NCBI RefSeq assembly: GCF_001494595.1
Contig: NZ_LN929908.1
Span: 682,001 to 746,000, forward strand
Origin: Mycobacterium sp. M26
Lineage (GTDB): Bacteria > Actinomycetota > Actinomycetes > Mycobacteriales > Mycobacteriaceae
Length of the DNA stretch: 64,000 bases
Direction: 5' to 3'
Shown: piece by piece, positions 16,552 through 24,740 of the stretch
Numbering within the stretch: position 1 is the stretch's first letter
Layout: each line of letters opens with the position of its first letter
Made by a program: the position numbers and the translations under genes
Notes under the pieces: model-generated
What the model was told of the DNA's origin: nothing
What the model saw: the letters and a program-made list of their open reading frames with translations, nothing else
Database searches by the model: none

Positions 16552-17426
16552 GAGGCCCGGTGGCGTGGTGGAACGACCCGTGGCGCCCGCCGCGGATCCT
16601 GGTGGCCGTCACCGTCGGCTATCTGCTGTGGTCGCTGCTACCCGTGCTGATCGCGGTGATCTTCTCGTTCAACGACGGCAAGTCGCGAACGAACTGGCAG
16701 GGCTTCTCTTTTCGGTGGTACTGGGGTGACCAGACGCGGTCGGTCTGGCATGACGCCACGCTACACCAGGCGCTGCTGCAGACGCTGAAACTGGGCGTGA
16801 TCGCCACGCTGATCACCGTGCCGCTCGGGGTGCTGTTCGCGATCGGGATCGACCGCTGGCGGGGCCGGCTGCCTGCCGGCGCCAACATGCTGATGCTGGT
16901 GTCGTTCGTGATCCCCGAGGTGCTGCTGGCGGTGGCGCTGCTGTTCGCCATCACCTCGCTGGCGCTACCGATCACGCTGGGCACCTCGGCGCAGGTGGTC
17001 GGTCTGATCACCTTCCAGATCGCCTACCCGGCGGTGCTGGTGCGCGCGCGGCTGGCCACTATCGGCAACCAATATGAGGAAGCCGCAATGGATTTGGGGG
17101 CATCGCCGATGCAGGCGCTGCGCCGGGTCACCGTACCCATGCTGTTCCCGGCGATCTTCGCCAGCACAGTGCTGGTGTTCGCCGACGTGATCGACAACTT
17201 CGTCCTGGTGCGTTACCTGTCCGGGAACTCCTCGACCGAGCCGGTATCGGTGAAGATCTACAACACCGCCCGCGCCGCCCCGACGCCCGCGCTGAACGCC
17301 CTGGCCACCCTGCTGCTGGTGTTCGCGCTGCTGGCCGTCACCGTCGGATACCTGCTGTACCGGAGGATGACTCGCGGCGATGCCACCACCGGCAAGGGCA
17401 TTGCGGCCTTCGCCGGCGAGGCCTGA
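16548..17426 (+). CDS. PotC-like ABC permease
   Basis: 292 residues, about six membrane segments, with the EAA loop EEAAMDLGASPMQALRRVTV. Its ATG overlaps the stop of the potB-like gene by four bases. With PotA, PotB and PotD it makes a complete type I importer. The next gene, the Rieske oxygenase, begins 50 bases downstream and probably can be expressed separately from its own leaderless promoter. No terminator is obvious between them. Confidence 0.9.
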   Translation: MRGPVAWWNDPWRPPRILVAVTVGYLLWSLLPVLIAVIFSFNDGKSRTNWQGFSFRWYWGDQTRSVWHDATLHQALLQTLKLGVIATLITVPLGVLFAIGIDRWRGRLPAGANMLMLVSFVIPEVLLAVALLFAITSLALPITLGTSAQVVGLITFQIAYPAVLVRARLATIGNQYEEAAMDLGASPMQALRRVTVPMLFPAIFASTVLVFADVIDNFVLVRYLSGNSSTEPVSVKIYNTARAAPTPALNALATLLLVFALLAVTVGYLLYRRMTRGDATTGKGIAAFAGEA

Positions 17427-17464
17427 GTCTTCGCGCATCTCTGGACCGGAACCGCTCGACCGAC

Positions 17465-17470
17465 TAGTCT
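17465..17470 (+). promoter_or_regulatory. -10 element, leaderless start for Rieske oxygenase
   Basis: TAGTCT (TANNNT) lies 6 bases before ATG 17477; no Shine-Dalgarno is present. A degenerate copy of the block's palindrome (GACTGTATGTTCAAAC, 17471-17486) overlaps the start codon, so TetR control is possible here too. Confidence 0.5.
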
Positions 17471-17476
17471 GACTGT

Positions 17477-18634
17477 ATGTTCAAACAGTTCCAGCCCGCC
17501 CCGGTTCCCGCCGATGATCTGGCCGCCGCCCTCGCCCCGTTCGGGCAGTCGCGGATGCTGCCGCGGGAGGCCTACGTGGATCCGGCCGTCTTCGAGTGGG
17601 AGAAGGAGCACATCTTCTCGGGCTGGCACTGTGTGGGCCACGCCAGCGACCTCGAGGGCGTCGGCGCGCAGAAGGCCGTGGGCTCCGGCAAGAACAGCAT
17701 CCTGCTGGTGCGCGGCGAGGACGGCGCCGTGCGCGCGTTCGCCAATGTGTGCCGGCATCGCGGCCACGAGATGCTGGCTTGCGGGACCACCGCCAAGCGG
17801 CGCGGCATCGTCTGCCCGTACCACTCGTGGTCCTACAAGCTCTCCGGTGAACTGCGCAATGCGCCCGGCTTCGACGATGCCGACGGATTCGCTTTCGACG
17901 CAAACCAATTCGGGCTCACCGAACTGCGGCTGGTGAACTGGCACGGCTACCTGTTCGTCGACCCCAGCGGGCAGGACATCGCCTTCGAGGAGCATGTCGC
18001 CGGCCTGGAGGACATCATCGGCCCCTACCGGCCCGAGGACCTGACCGTGGTGGACCGGCACTCCTACGTGCTGGAGACCAACTGGAAGGTGATCGTCGAG
18101 AACTACCAGGAGTGCTACCACTGCTCGACGATCCACCCGGAACTGTCCCGGATCTCACCGCCCACCAGTGGGGAGAACATCGACTTGCCCGGTGACTGGA
18201 TGGGTGGCTGGATGTCGATCATCGACGGCGCCCAAACCATGTCGCTGAGCGGGGCCAGCGGTGGGGTGGCGATCAAGGGTCTGTCCGAGCAGGAACTGCG
18301 CAGCGTCATGTACCTGGTGGGCTTTCCGAACCTGCTCGTCAGCCTGCACCCCGACTACGTCATGACCCACGTGATGACGCCGCTGGGCGTGGACCGCACC
18401 CACGTCGAGTGCGCCTGGGCGTTTCCGAGGGAGGCGCTGGAGGCGCCGGACTTCGACCCGTCCTACGCCGTGGACTTCTGGGACCTGACCAACCGTCAGG
18501 ACTGGGGCGCCTGCGAATCGGTGCAGCGCGGCCTGAGCTCGCCGCACTCCCGGCCCGGCCCGCTGGCCCCCGACGAGGACGGCGTCTACCAGTTCGTCAC
18601 CCGCGTCGCGCGGGCCTACTCGGGCCAGCGCTGA
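17477..18634 (+). CDS. Rieske non-haem iron oxygenase, quaternary-ammonium (CntA/GbcA/stachydrine demethylase) type
   Basis: 385 residues. Rieske centre: Cys92-x-His94 (VCRHRG) and Cys113-x2-His116 (CPYHSW). Mononuclear iron: His215 and His220 in ECYHCSTIHPEL, with a late Asp in NRQDWGACE. Glu212 stands where most Rieske oxygenases have the bridging Asp. The spacing Glu-x2-His-x4-His is that of carnitine monooxygenase CntA and related enzymes acting on betaines, choline or stachydrine. It is predicted to oxidise a C-N bond and release an aldehyde or demethylated amine. No reductase gene is seen nearby, so electrons must come from elsewhere. It closes the catabolic block. Confidence 0.9.
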   Translation: MFKQFQPAPVPADDLAAALAPFGQSRMLPREAYVDPAVFEWEKEHIFSGWHCVGHASDLEGVGAQKAVGSGKNSILLVRGEDGAVRAFANVCRHRGHEMLACGTTAKRRGIVCPYHSWSYKLSGELRNAPGFDDADGFAFDANQFGLTELRLVNWHGYLFVDPSGQDIAFEEHVAGLEDIIGPYRPEDLTVVDRHSYVLETNWKVIVENYQECYHCSTIHPELSRISPPTSGENIDLPGDWMGGWMSIIDGAQTMSLSGASGGVAIKGLSEQELRSVMYLVGFPNLLVSLHPDYVMTHVMTPLGVDRTHVECAWAFPREALEAPDFDPSYAVDFWDLTNRQDWGACESVQRGLSSPHSRPGPLAPDEDGVYQFVTRVARAYSGQR

Positions 18635-18659
18635 CAGCGGCCTGGCACACTGCCAGGCT

Positions 18660-19523
18660 GTGACCAGAAGAGCCCTGATCCTGGCCGGCGGCGGCCTGGC
18701 CGGTATTGCCTGGGAAACCGGGATCCTGCGCGGTATCGCCGACGAGTCGCCCGAGACCGCCCGCGCCCTGCTGGACTCCGATGTGCTCGTCGGCACTTCC
18801 GCCGGGTCCACCGTGGCCGCCCAGATCAGCAGTCCGATGCCGTTGGACGAACTCTACGAGCGTCAAATCGCCTCGACCTCAAGCGAATTGGACCCCGGCG
18901 TCGATATCGACAGCATCGCCGCGTTATTCCTGACCGCGATGGCCGAACCCGGTCCGCTGCAGGACAAACTGCGTCGCATCGGGGCCGTGGCGGCCGACAC
19001 CCCGACCGTCGCCGAACCCGTGCGGCGGCAGGTGATCGAGGCACGACTGCCCAGCCACGACTGGCCGGCACGCGACCTGCGCATCACCGCGATCGACATC
19101 GCCACGGGCGAGCTGGAGGTGTTCGACCGCTCATCGGGGGTGTCGCTGGTCGACGCCGTCGCCGCCAGCTGCGCCGTCCCGGGGACCTGGCCACCGGTCA
19201 CGATCGGCGAGCGTCGCTATATGGACGGCGGGGTCAGCAGCTCGGTGCACACCGCGGTGGCCGCCGACTGCGAGACCGCGATCGTGCTGGTGCCGTCGGG
19301 ACAGTTCGCGCCGTCACCGTTCGGGGACGGCACCGCCGCCGAGATCGCCGCGTTCGGCGCCCGGACCTTCGCGGTGTTCGCCGACGAGGCCGCGCTGGCT
19401 GCGTTCGGACCCAACCCGCTGGACCCGGTATGCCGGGTGCCGTCGGCCAAGGCCGGTCGGGAACAGGGCCGCCGGGTGGCGGCCGCCGTCACGGAGTTCC
19501 TTGGTCCAGCGCCCGGGCGGTGA
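18660..19523 (+). CDS. patatin-like phospholipase (Rv1062-like)
   Basis: 287 residues. The oxyanion motif ILAGGGLAGIAWE near the N-terminus, the nucleophile elbow GTSAGS (Ser47) and the DGGVSSS motif with the catalytic Asp give a Ser-Asp dyad lipid acyl hydrolase. No signal peptide. GTG start at 18660, 25 bases after the Rieske gene. It begins the region collinear with M. tuberculosis Rv1062 onward. Its last 35 bases overlap the 3' end of a second, convergent patatin gene. Confidence 0.88.
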   Translation: MTRRALILAGGGLAGIAWETGILRGIADESPETARALLDSDVLVGTSAGSTVAAQISSPMPLDELYERQIASTSSELDPGVDIDSIAALFLTAMAEPGPLQDKLRRIGAVAADTPTVAEPVRRQVIEARLPSHDWPARDLRITAIDIATGELEVFDRSSGVSLVDAVAASCAVPGTWPPVTIGERRYMDGGVSSSVHTAVAADCETAIVLVPSGQFAPSPFGDGTAAEIAAFGARTFAVFADEAALAAFGPNPLDPVCRVPSAKAGREQGRRVAAAVTEFLGPAPGR

Positions 19524-20436
19524 GGTCGCGGCCGAGGTCGATCAGCTCGGCGGCGCGGTGGAAGTCCAGGCTGCGGCACGCCGTGCGGGGCACCTCGATC
19601 AACAGGTCGGGCGGGTAGGTGGCCAGCTGATGGCGGGCCAGGGCGGACTGGGCGATGTCGATGGTGCGGTTCATCACCGAGAAACTGCCGAGTTTGGGCA
19701 GCTCCGGGTCGGGCTCGGCGGATTCGGCCGGCTCCTCGCCGGTCTCCTCGGTGCTGGCGAATCGGTTGCGCACCGATTTGGCCGGCGCAGTGTCCAGCAG
19801 CGCCGACGTGCTGCGCAGCAGCTTGTTCAGCCACTCCGGGGTGCGGGTCTCCGGGCTCTCGCTGGACTCGGTCGGCGCGTCGGACTCGCCGCCGCCGAGG
19901 CTGACGGCGATGGTCAGGTCGGCGTTGACCGCGGCGATCGGTGCCATCGGCAGCGGGTCGAGGATGCCGCCGTCGGCCAGCAACCGGCCGTCGAGCACAT
20001 GCGGGGCGATCACGCCCGGAATGGCGATCGACGCCCGGATCGCGGCGTCGACCGGGCCGCGCTGCAGCCAGACCGACTTGCCGGTGATCAGGTCGGTGGC
20101 CACCGCGGTGTAGGGGATCGGCAGGTTCTCGATGCAGGCCTCGCCGAGGATGTCGCGCACCGCGTCGAGGATCTTCTCCGCGCGCAGCACGCCGGCGGCG
20201 GTGATGGACGGGTCGAGCAGGCGCAGTACCGCACGCTGGGTCAAAGTCTTTGCCCAGTCGGCGAATTCGTCCAGCGAGCCGGCGGCGTGTAAGCCGCCGA
20301 CCAGGGCACCCATCGACGAACCCGCGACACCGACGACCTCATAGCCGCGGTCCTGTAGTTCGTCGATCACCCCGATGTGCGCGTACCCCCGCGCACCTCC
20401 GCTGCCCAGCGCCAGCGCAACCCGTCCAGTCGCCAT
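19489..20436 (-). CDS. patatin-like phospholipase (Rv1063c-like)
   Basis: 315 residues from ATG 20436 (an in-frame GTG lies 3 bases upstream). GSGGARGYAHIG is the oxyanion loop, GSSMG holds the nucleophile Ser41, and DGGILDPLP has the catalytic Asp. The C-terminal 100 residues are acidic and proline-rich, then end in a region resembling RssA-like proteins. It resembles the RssA/NTE subgroup more than its convergent neighbour. No signal peptide is seen, so it is cytoplasmic. Substrate unknown. Confidence 0.88.
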   Translation of the reverse strand: MATGRVALALGSGGARGYAHIGVIDELQDRGYEVVGVAGSSMGALVGGLHAAGSLDEFADWAKTLTQRAVLRLLDPSITAAGVLRAEKILDAVRDILGEACIENLPIPYTAVATDLITGKSVWLQRGPVDAAIRASIAIPGVIAPHVLDGRLLADGGILDPLPMAPIAAVNADLTIAVSLGGGESDAPTESSESPETRTPEWLNKLLRSTSALLDTAPAKSVRNRFASTEETGEEPAESAEPDPELPKLGSFSVMNRTIDIAQSALARHQLATYPPDLLIEVPRTACRSLDFHRAAELIDLGRDLTARALDQGTP

Positions 20437-20458
20437 CACACCATTCTGCTTGCCGCGA

Positions 20459-20635
20459 TCAGTCGCGCTGGACCGCGTCGATGGTTCCGCTCTCGCTACC
20501 CACGGTGTAACCCAGCGAGTCGACCGTCACGGTGTGCTGGTCGCCGCTCGGTGCGGCGACCGCCGGGGCGGCCAGACCGATCATCGCAGCGCCGAGAGCG
20601 CTGCCGACCAGTGCCGCCAATCCGAACTTCCTCAT
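20459..20635 (-). CDS. small secreted protein (58 residues)
   Basis: Short gene: MRKFGLAALVGSALG begins a hydrophobic signal sequence ending in APAVAA around residue 28, leaving a mature part of about 30 residues (starts PSGDQHTVTV, ends TIDAVQRD). AGGAGG stands 9 bases before the ATG. Codon use is like the neighbours. It lies between lpqV and the patatin gene on the same strand. Function unknown; many mycobacteria have such small exported proteins. Confidence 0.7.
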   Translation of the reverse strand: MRKFGLAALVGSALGAAMIGLAAPAVAAPSGDQHTVTVDSLGYTVGSESGTIDAVQRD

Positions 20636-20775
20636 CTTTCCTGCCCTCCTTGTACGAAGGGCTAAACCGCCAGGTCAGACGAATAATTCCGATGGCAGGA
20701 ACTGATCGGCGGTTGGCAGGAATCAGGTGCCCACAGCGACTTTTGCTACCCGTGAATCTATTCGGGGTGTGACGG

Positions 20776-21219
20776 TCAGCACCCACCCTGGGTGGCCGCT
20801 CGCACCGCGATGATCACCGCGGCCTGCTGAGGCGCGGACAGTTCGGCCCACGTCTTGTTGAACGTCTGCGGGCTGGGCTGGTCACTGGACTGCAGCTCCT
20901 TGAGCATCGTCTCCACCAGCGTGGTCGGATCGCCGCCGCGGGATTCCATCCACGTCTTGGTGGCCATGCAGGCCTGCGCGTACTGCTCCTCGGTGGATTC
21001 GGCGGGCACGTCGACCCGGGTGGTCACGCCGTCCGGGGACACCCCGATCGGATCGGCGGAGGCACCTTCGGAGGCGGTCTGCTCGGCCGGGCTGGCCGGT
21101 GCCGGGGCCTTCGAGGTGGCGTTGCCGCCGCCGCCCGAGGAGCAGGCCATCAGGGCCGCGGTGAGGCCCGTCACGACCATCGTGGCAGCGGTCAGCGAAC
21201 GACATCGGTCACGGCGCAT
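20776..21219 (-). CDS. lpqV: lipoprotein LpqV (Rv1064c-like)
   Basis: 147 residues. Signal peptide with lipobox LMAC (Cys26) after a positively charged start, then a Ser/Pro/Ala-rich linker and a helical domain with two cysteines (CMATKTW and the terminal GGC) that may form a disulfide. Predicted to be exported by Sec and acylated. The position between the patatin gene and the cysteine dioxygenase gene matches M. tuberculosis lpqV. Function unknown. Confidence 0.85.
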   Translation of the reverse strand: MRRDRCRSLTAATMVVTGLTAALMACSSGGGGNATSKAPAPASPAEQTASEGASADPIGVSPDGVTTRVDVPAESTEEQYAQACMATKTWMESRGGDPTTLVETMLKELQSSDQPSPQTFNKTWAELSAPQQAAVIIAVRAATQGGC

Positions 21220-21331
21220 GCCATCAATCTATGCAACACTGGCGGCCATGTCGGAGCGTGCCGGTTCTCGGGAGTGTTGTCGGGTCTAGACCCGCCCCCA
21301 ATCCGTCCCTGCCATTCCGGAGTTTCACCTC

Positions 21332-21892
21332 ATGCCGTTCTCGAGCAACGCTCGTGCCGTCACCAACTTCCCGCCCGTTCTGCCCGCCGTGTCCGCCCCC
21401 ACCCGGCTGCGGCTACCCGATCTGCTGCACACCACCGACCTGTTCGCCGACGGCGTGCTGCGCGGCGAGTTCGACACCCTGCTGCCGGCCGGTGGGCCGC
21501 CGTCGGACCGGCGCTGGTACACCCGGCTGCACGCCGACGACGAACTCGACGTCTGGCTGATCAGCTGGGTGCCCGGGCACACCACCGAACTGCACGACCA
21601 CGGCGGCTCGCTGGGGGCGCTGACGGTGATCTCCGGTGCGCTGCACGAATACCGTTGGGACGGGCAGGATCTGCGCCGCCGCCGGCTCGATGCGGGGGAC
21701 CAGGCGGCCTTCCCGCTGGGCTGGGTGCACGACGTGGTCGGGGCGCCCGCTCTGGCCGACCCGGATTCAGCCACGTTGAGCGTGCACGCCTACTCGCCGC
21801 CGCTGACCGCGATGTCGTATTACGAAGTGACCGAACGCAATACGCTGCGCCGCACCCGCACCGAGCTGACCGACGGGCCGGAAGGGACGTGA
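21332..21892 (+). CDS. cysteine dioxygenase-type cupin (Rv1065-like)
   Basis: 186 residues, type I cysteine dioxygenase family. Iron ligands His88 and His90 in ELHDHGGS and His133 in PLGWVHDV; the SVHAYSPPL segment is also conserved. It would oxidise cysteine to cysteinesulfinate. GGAG lies 9 bases before the ATG. The next gene, a rhodanese, starts inside its stop codon (GTGA), so the two are translationally coupled and probably act together in sulfur metabolism. Thiol dioxygenases with other substrates are the main alternative. Confidence 0.88.
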   Translation: MPFSSNARAVTNFPPVLPAVSAPTRLRLPDLLHTTDLFADGVLRGEFDTLLPAGGPPSDRRWYTRLHADDELDVWLISWVPGHTTELHDHGGSLGALTVISGALHEYRWDGQDLRRRRLDAGDQAAFPLGWVHDVVGAPALADPDSATLSVHAYSPPLTAMSYYEVTERNTLRRTRTELTDGPEGT

Positions 21893-22269
21893 GCCGGATC
21901 GATGACCTGCTGGCCGCGGCCAGGGCCCGGCTGCGCCGGCTCGAGGCGGACGAGGTGCCCGCCGCGCTGGACCGCGGGGCGATCCTCGTCGACATCCGGC
22001 CGGCCGCCCAGCGCGCGGCTGAAGGCGAGTTCCCCGGCGCCCTGGTAATCGAACGCAACGTGCTGGAGTGGCGGCTGGACCCGACCAGCGACGCCCGGCT
22101 GCCCGAGGCCGTCGACGACGACGTCGAATGGGTGGTGTTGTGCCAGCAGGGTTATACGTCCAGCCTTGCCGCGGCGGCACTGCAGGATCTCGGACTGCAC
22201 CGGGCCACCGACGTCGTCGGCGGATACGAGGCGCTGGCCGATCTGGGGCTGGTTACTCCGGCGCGTTGA
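21889..22269 (+). CDS. rhodanese-like sulfurtransferase (Rv1066-like)
   Basis: 126 residues, one rhodanese domain. Active-site loop CQQGYTSS with Cys85; ILVDIRPAAQRAAEG is the typical first motif. GTG 21889 overlaps the stop of the cysteine dioxygenase gene by four bases and has GGAAGGGA just before it. It transfers sulfane sulfur. Its end overlaps the convergent membrane hydrolase gene by 17 bases. In M. tuberculosis two PE_PGRS genes (Rv1067c/1068c) stand here; they are absent in this window. Confidence 0.88.
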   Translation: MSRIDDLLAAARARLRRLEADEVPAALDRGAILVDIRPAAQRAAEGEFPGALVIERNVLEWRLDPTSDARLPEAVDDDVEWVVLCQQGYTSSLAAAALQDLGLHRATDVVGGYEALADLGLVTPAR

Positions 22270-23944
22270 CGATCCCGCGCAACTTCTCGGTTTTCTCCGG
22301 TGACCAGCCCGGCGGCTGCAGGATCGCCGCCCAGGCGTTGACCACGTCGCGCACATAGCGGTGACCGTGCCCGTCGGGCACGTCGATGGCCACCGCCATG
22401 TCGGCGGACACCTGCAGGAACGTCACCACCGGAATCCAGTTCATATCGGGGGAGACGTCGTAGCCGCGCGGCTCGCGCAGCCAATCCGGTTCGGCGAACA
22501 GCAGATCCGGGTTCCACCAGGTGATCGGATCCGAGGCGTGCTGCAGATAGACGATGCGTGGATTACCCCACGGCTTGTCCGGGCGGCCCAGGTTCTCCGG
22601 GCGCGCGGCGAACCGGATGTTGGCGCCGTCGTCGAAGGTCGGCAGCCACATCGGGGTGCCCTCGTCACGGTTCTCGGTGACGAACTCCCACATCGTGTTG
22701 TTGAAGGTAGGACCGCTGAACAGGGCGCCGTCGGTCCGGGCAATGATGTTGTTGGGGCTCAGGAACGGCGCCTCACCGCCGAAGGAGCCCAGGCTCTCGC
22801 CGAACACCACGATCTTGGGTCGCTGCGCTTCGGGGATGGCGCGCAGCCGCTCGTCGACCGCCTCGAACAGGGCTTGGCCGGCCTGGCGGGCGTTCTCCTT
22901 GTCCACCAGGAAGGACAGCCAGCTCGGCAGGAACGAGTACTGCATCGACACGATCGCGGTGTCGCCGTTGTACATGTATTCCAGTGCCGAGGCCTCGGCC
23001 TCGTTGATCCAGCCGGTGCCCGTCGTCGTCGCGACCGCGATGACCTTGCGCTTGAACCCGCCGGCCCGCTCCAGTTCCCGGGCCGCCAGGTCGGCGGTGG
23101 CGCGGATGTCGGGGGCGGAGTTCTTGCCGGCATAGGCCCGGATCGGCTCGACGGCGGGCTTGCCGTTGAACTCGGTGAGGTCCTCGACGGTGGGGCCGCC
23201 GGCGACGAAGATGCGGCCCTGATGCCCCAGGGTGTCCCAGGTGACCAGCGAGCCGGGCCCGCCCGAGCGCAGCGGGGTGTCCGGTGCCGGGTTGTCCGGA
23301 TCCATCTCGTCGTTGACCGACGCGAAGGTCCTGTTGAGGAAGGCCATGCCTTGCTTGATCACCACGCCGTTGAGCAGCGAGATGCTCAGGCTGAGCAGCA
23401 GGGCCACCACGACGACGAACGAAACCCGCGGCGGGGCAAAGCGATTGAGTCGGCCGACCAGGAAGCGGATGAGTCTGCCGATGAGCTGGCCGATTTCGAC
23501 GAAGGCGAACAGCACGATCACCGCGATGATCGCGGCCTGCGGGTAGTTGTACCACTTCAGCCGTGGCACACCCATCAGGTCGCGGACCTCGTCCTGCCAC
23601 ACGTGGAACCAGTACACCGCGAACACCAGGCCGATCACGGCGGCCACCACCAGGATCGGCCAGGCCCAGCGGGGTGCCCGCGGGCTCGATGGCCGCGACA
23701 GCATGAACCGCCCCAGCCAGACCGCGAACACGCCCAGCGCGTAGCCGATGGCGCCGGCGGCGCCGCTGACCAATCCCTGGAACAGCGGACCGCGCGGCAG
23801 CAGCGACGGGGTCAGCGACAGCCACAGGAACACCATGCCGACGGCGGTACCGGTGAAGGTGTAGCGGCGCTGCCACCAGTCGGGCTTGGGTTCTTCTCGG
23901 GTGGGCGGGGCAGGTTCTTCGACGGCCACCTCGGCTTCGCTCAC
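22253..23944 (-). CDS. membrane-anchored alpha/beta hydrolase (Rv1069c-like)
   Basis: 563 residues. Five or so membrane segments in the first 200 residues (for example WAWPILVVAAVIGLVFAVYW), then a soluble alpha/beta-hydrolase domain with nucleophile elbow GESLGS (Ser384). A late DGHGH provides a candidate catalytic His. The architecture matches the mycobacterial Rv1069c family (alpha/beta-hydrolase with an N-terminal membrane region). Substrate unknown. It is followed on the chromosome by echA8 on the same strand with no overlap. Confidence 0.88.
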   Translation of the reverse strand: MSEAEVAVEEPAPPTREEPKPDWWQRRYTFTGTAVGMVFLWLSLTPSLLPRGPLFQGLVSGAAGAIGYALGVFAVWLGRFMLSRPSSPRAPRWAWPILVVAAVIGLVFAVYWFHVWQDEVRDLMGVPRLKWYNYPQAAIIAVIVLFAFVEIGQLIGRLIRFLVGRLNRFAPPRVSFVVVVALLLSLSISLLNGVVIKQGMAFLNRTFASVNDEMDPDNPAPDTPLRSGGPGSLVTWDTLGHQGRIFVAGGPTVEDLTEFNGKPAVEPIRAYAGKNSAPDIRATADLAARELERAGGFKRKVIAVATTTGTGWINEAEASALEYMYNGDTAIVSMQYSFLPSWLSFLVDKENARQAGQALFEAVDERLRAIPEAQRPKIVVFGESLGSFGGEAPFLSPNNIIARTDGALFSGPTFNNTMWEFVTENRDEGTPMWLPTFDDGANIRFAARPENLGRPDKPWGNPRIVYLQHASDPITWWNPDLLFAEPDWLREPRGYDVSPDMNWIPVVTFLQVSADMAVAIDVPDGHGHRYVRDVVNAWAAILQPPGWSPEKTEKLRGIVNAPE

Positions 23945-23954
23945 CCGGAGAACT

Positions 23955-24740
23955 TTATCGGTGCGTGAAGTTCGCAGGGCGCTTCTCGGTGAACGCGGCC
24001 ATGCCCTCGGTCTGGTCCTCGGTGGCGAAAGCGGAGTGGAACAGCCGGCGCTCGTAGAGCAGACCCTCGGTGAGGGTGGACTCGAAGGAGCGGTTCACCG
24101 CCTCCTTGGCCATCCGGGCGGCCGAGCGCGACATCTGCGAGATCGTCGTCGCCACCGCCTTGGCCTCGGTGAGCAGGTCAGCGGCCGGGACCACCCGCGA
24201 CACCAGCCCGCTGCGCTCGGCCTCGGCGGCGTCGATGGTGCGGCCGGTCAGGATCAGGTCCATGGCCTTGGCCTTGCCGATCGCGCGGGTCAGCCGCTGC
24301 GAACCGCCCATCCCGGGCAGCACACCCAGCTTGATCTCGGGCTGGCCGAACTTGGCGGAGTCGGCGGCGATCAGCAGGTCGCACATCATGGCCAGCTCGC
24401 AGCCACCGCCGAGCGCGTAACCGGCGACCGCGGCGATGGTGGGGGTGCGGACGGCGGCCAGCTTGCCCCAGGCGGCGAAGAAGTCGGCGTCGAACACCTC
24501 GGAGAACGACAGCGTGGCCATCTCCTTGATGTCGGCACCGGCGGCGAAGGCCTTCTCGTTGCCGGTGATGATGATGGCGCCGATACCCTGGTCGGCGTCG
24601 AATTCAGCTGCCGCCGTGGTCACTTCGTTCATGACCTGGGTGTTGAGGGCGTTGAGCGCTTGCGGGCGGTTCAGGGTGATGGTGCCGACGCGCTCGTCGC
24701 GGTCCACCAGGATGGTCTCGTAGTTCACTGCGGGGCTCAC
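23955..24740 (-). CDS. echA8: enoyl-CoA hydratase EchA8
   Basis: 261 residues, crotonase fold. Oxyanion-hole segment [12 protein letters not shown], then [16 protein letters not shown] and [16 protein letters not shown] with the catalytic Glu positions of true hydratases. Very close to Rv1070c. It hydrates trans-2-enoyl-CoA in beta-oxidation. GTG 24740 is chosen: it overlaps the echA9 stop by four bases and has GAGGAGG just upstream; the frame stays open further upstream only because it runs antiparallel through echA9's codons. Confidence 0.93.
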   Translation of the reverse strand: MSPAVNYETILVDRDERVGTITLNRPQALNALNTQVMNEVTTAAAEFDADQGIGAIIITGNEKAFAAGADIKEMATLSFSEVFDADFFAAWGKLAAVRTPTIAAVAGYALGGGCELAMMCDLLIAADSAKFGQPEIKLGVLPGMGGSQRLTRAIGKAKAMDLILTGRTIDAAEAERSGLVSRVVPAADLLTEAKAVATTISQMSRSAARMAKEAVNRSFESTLTEGLLYERRLFHSAFATEDQTEGMAAFTEKRPANFTHR

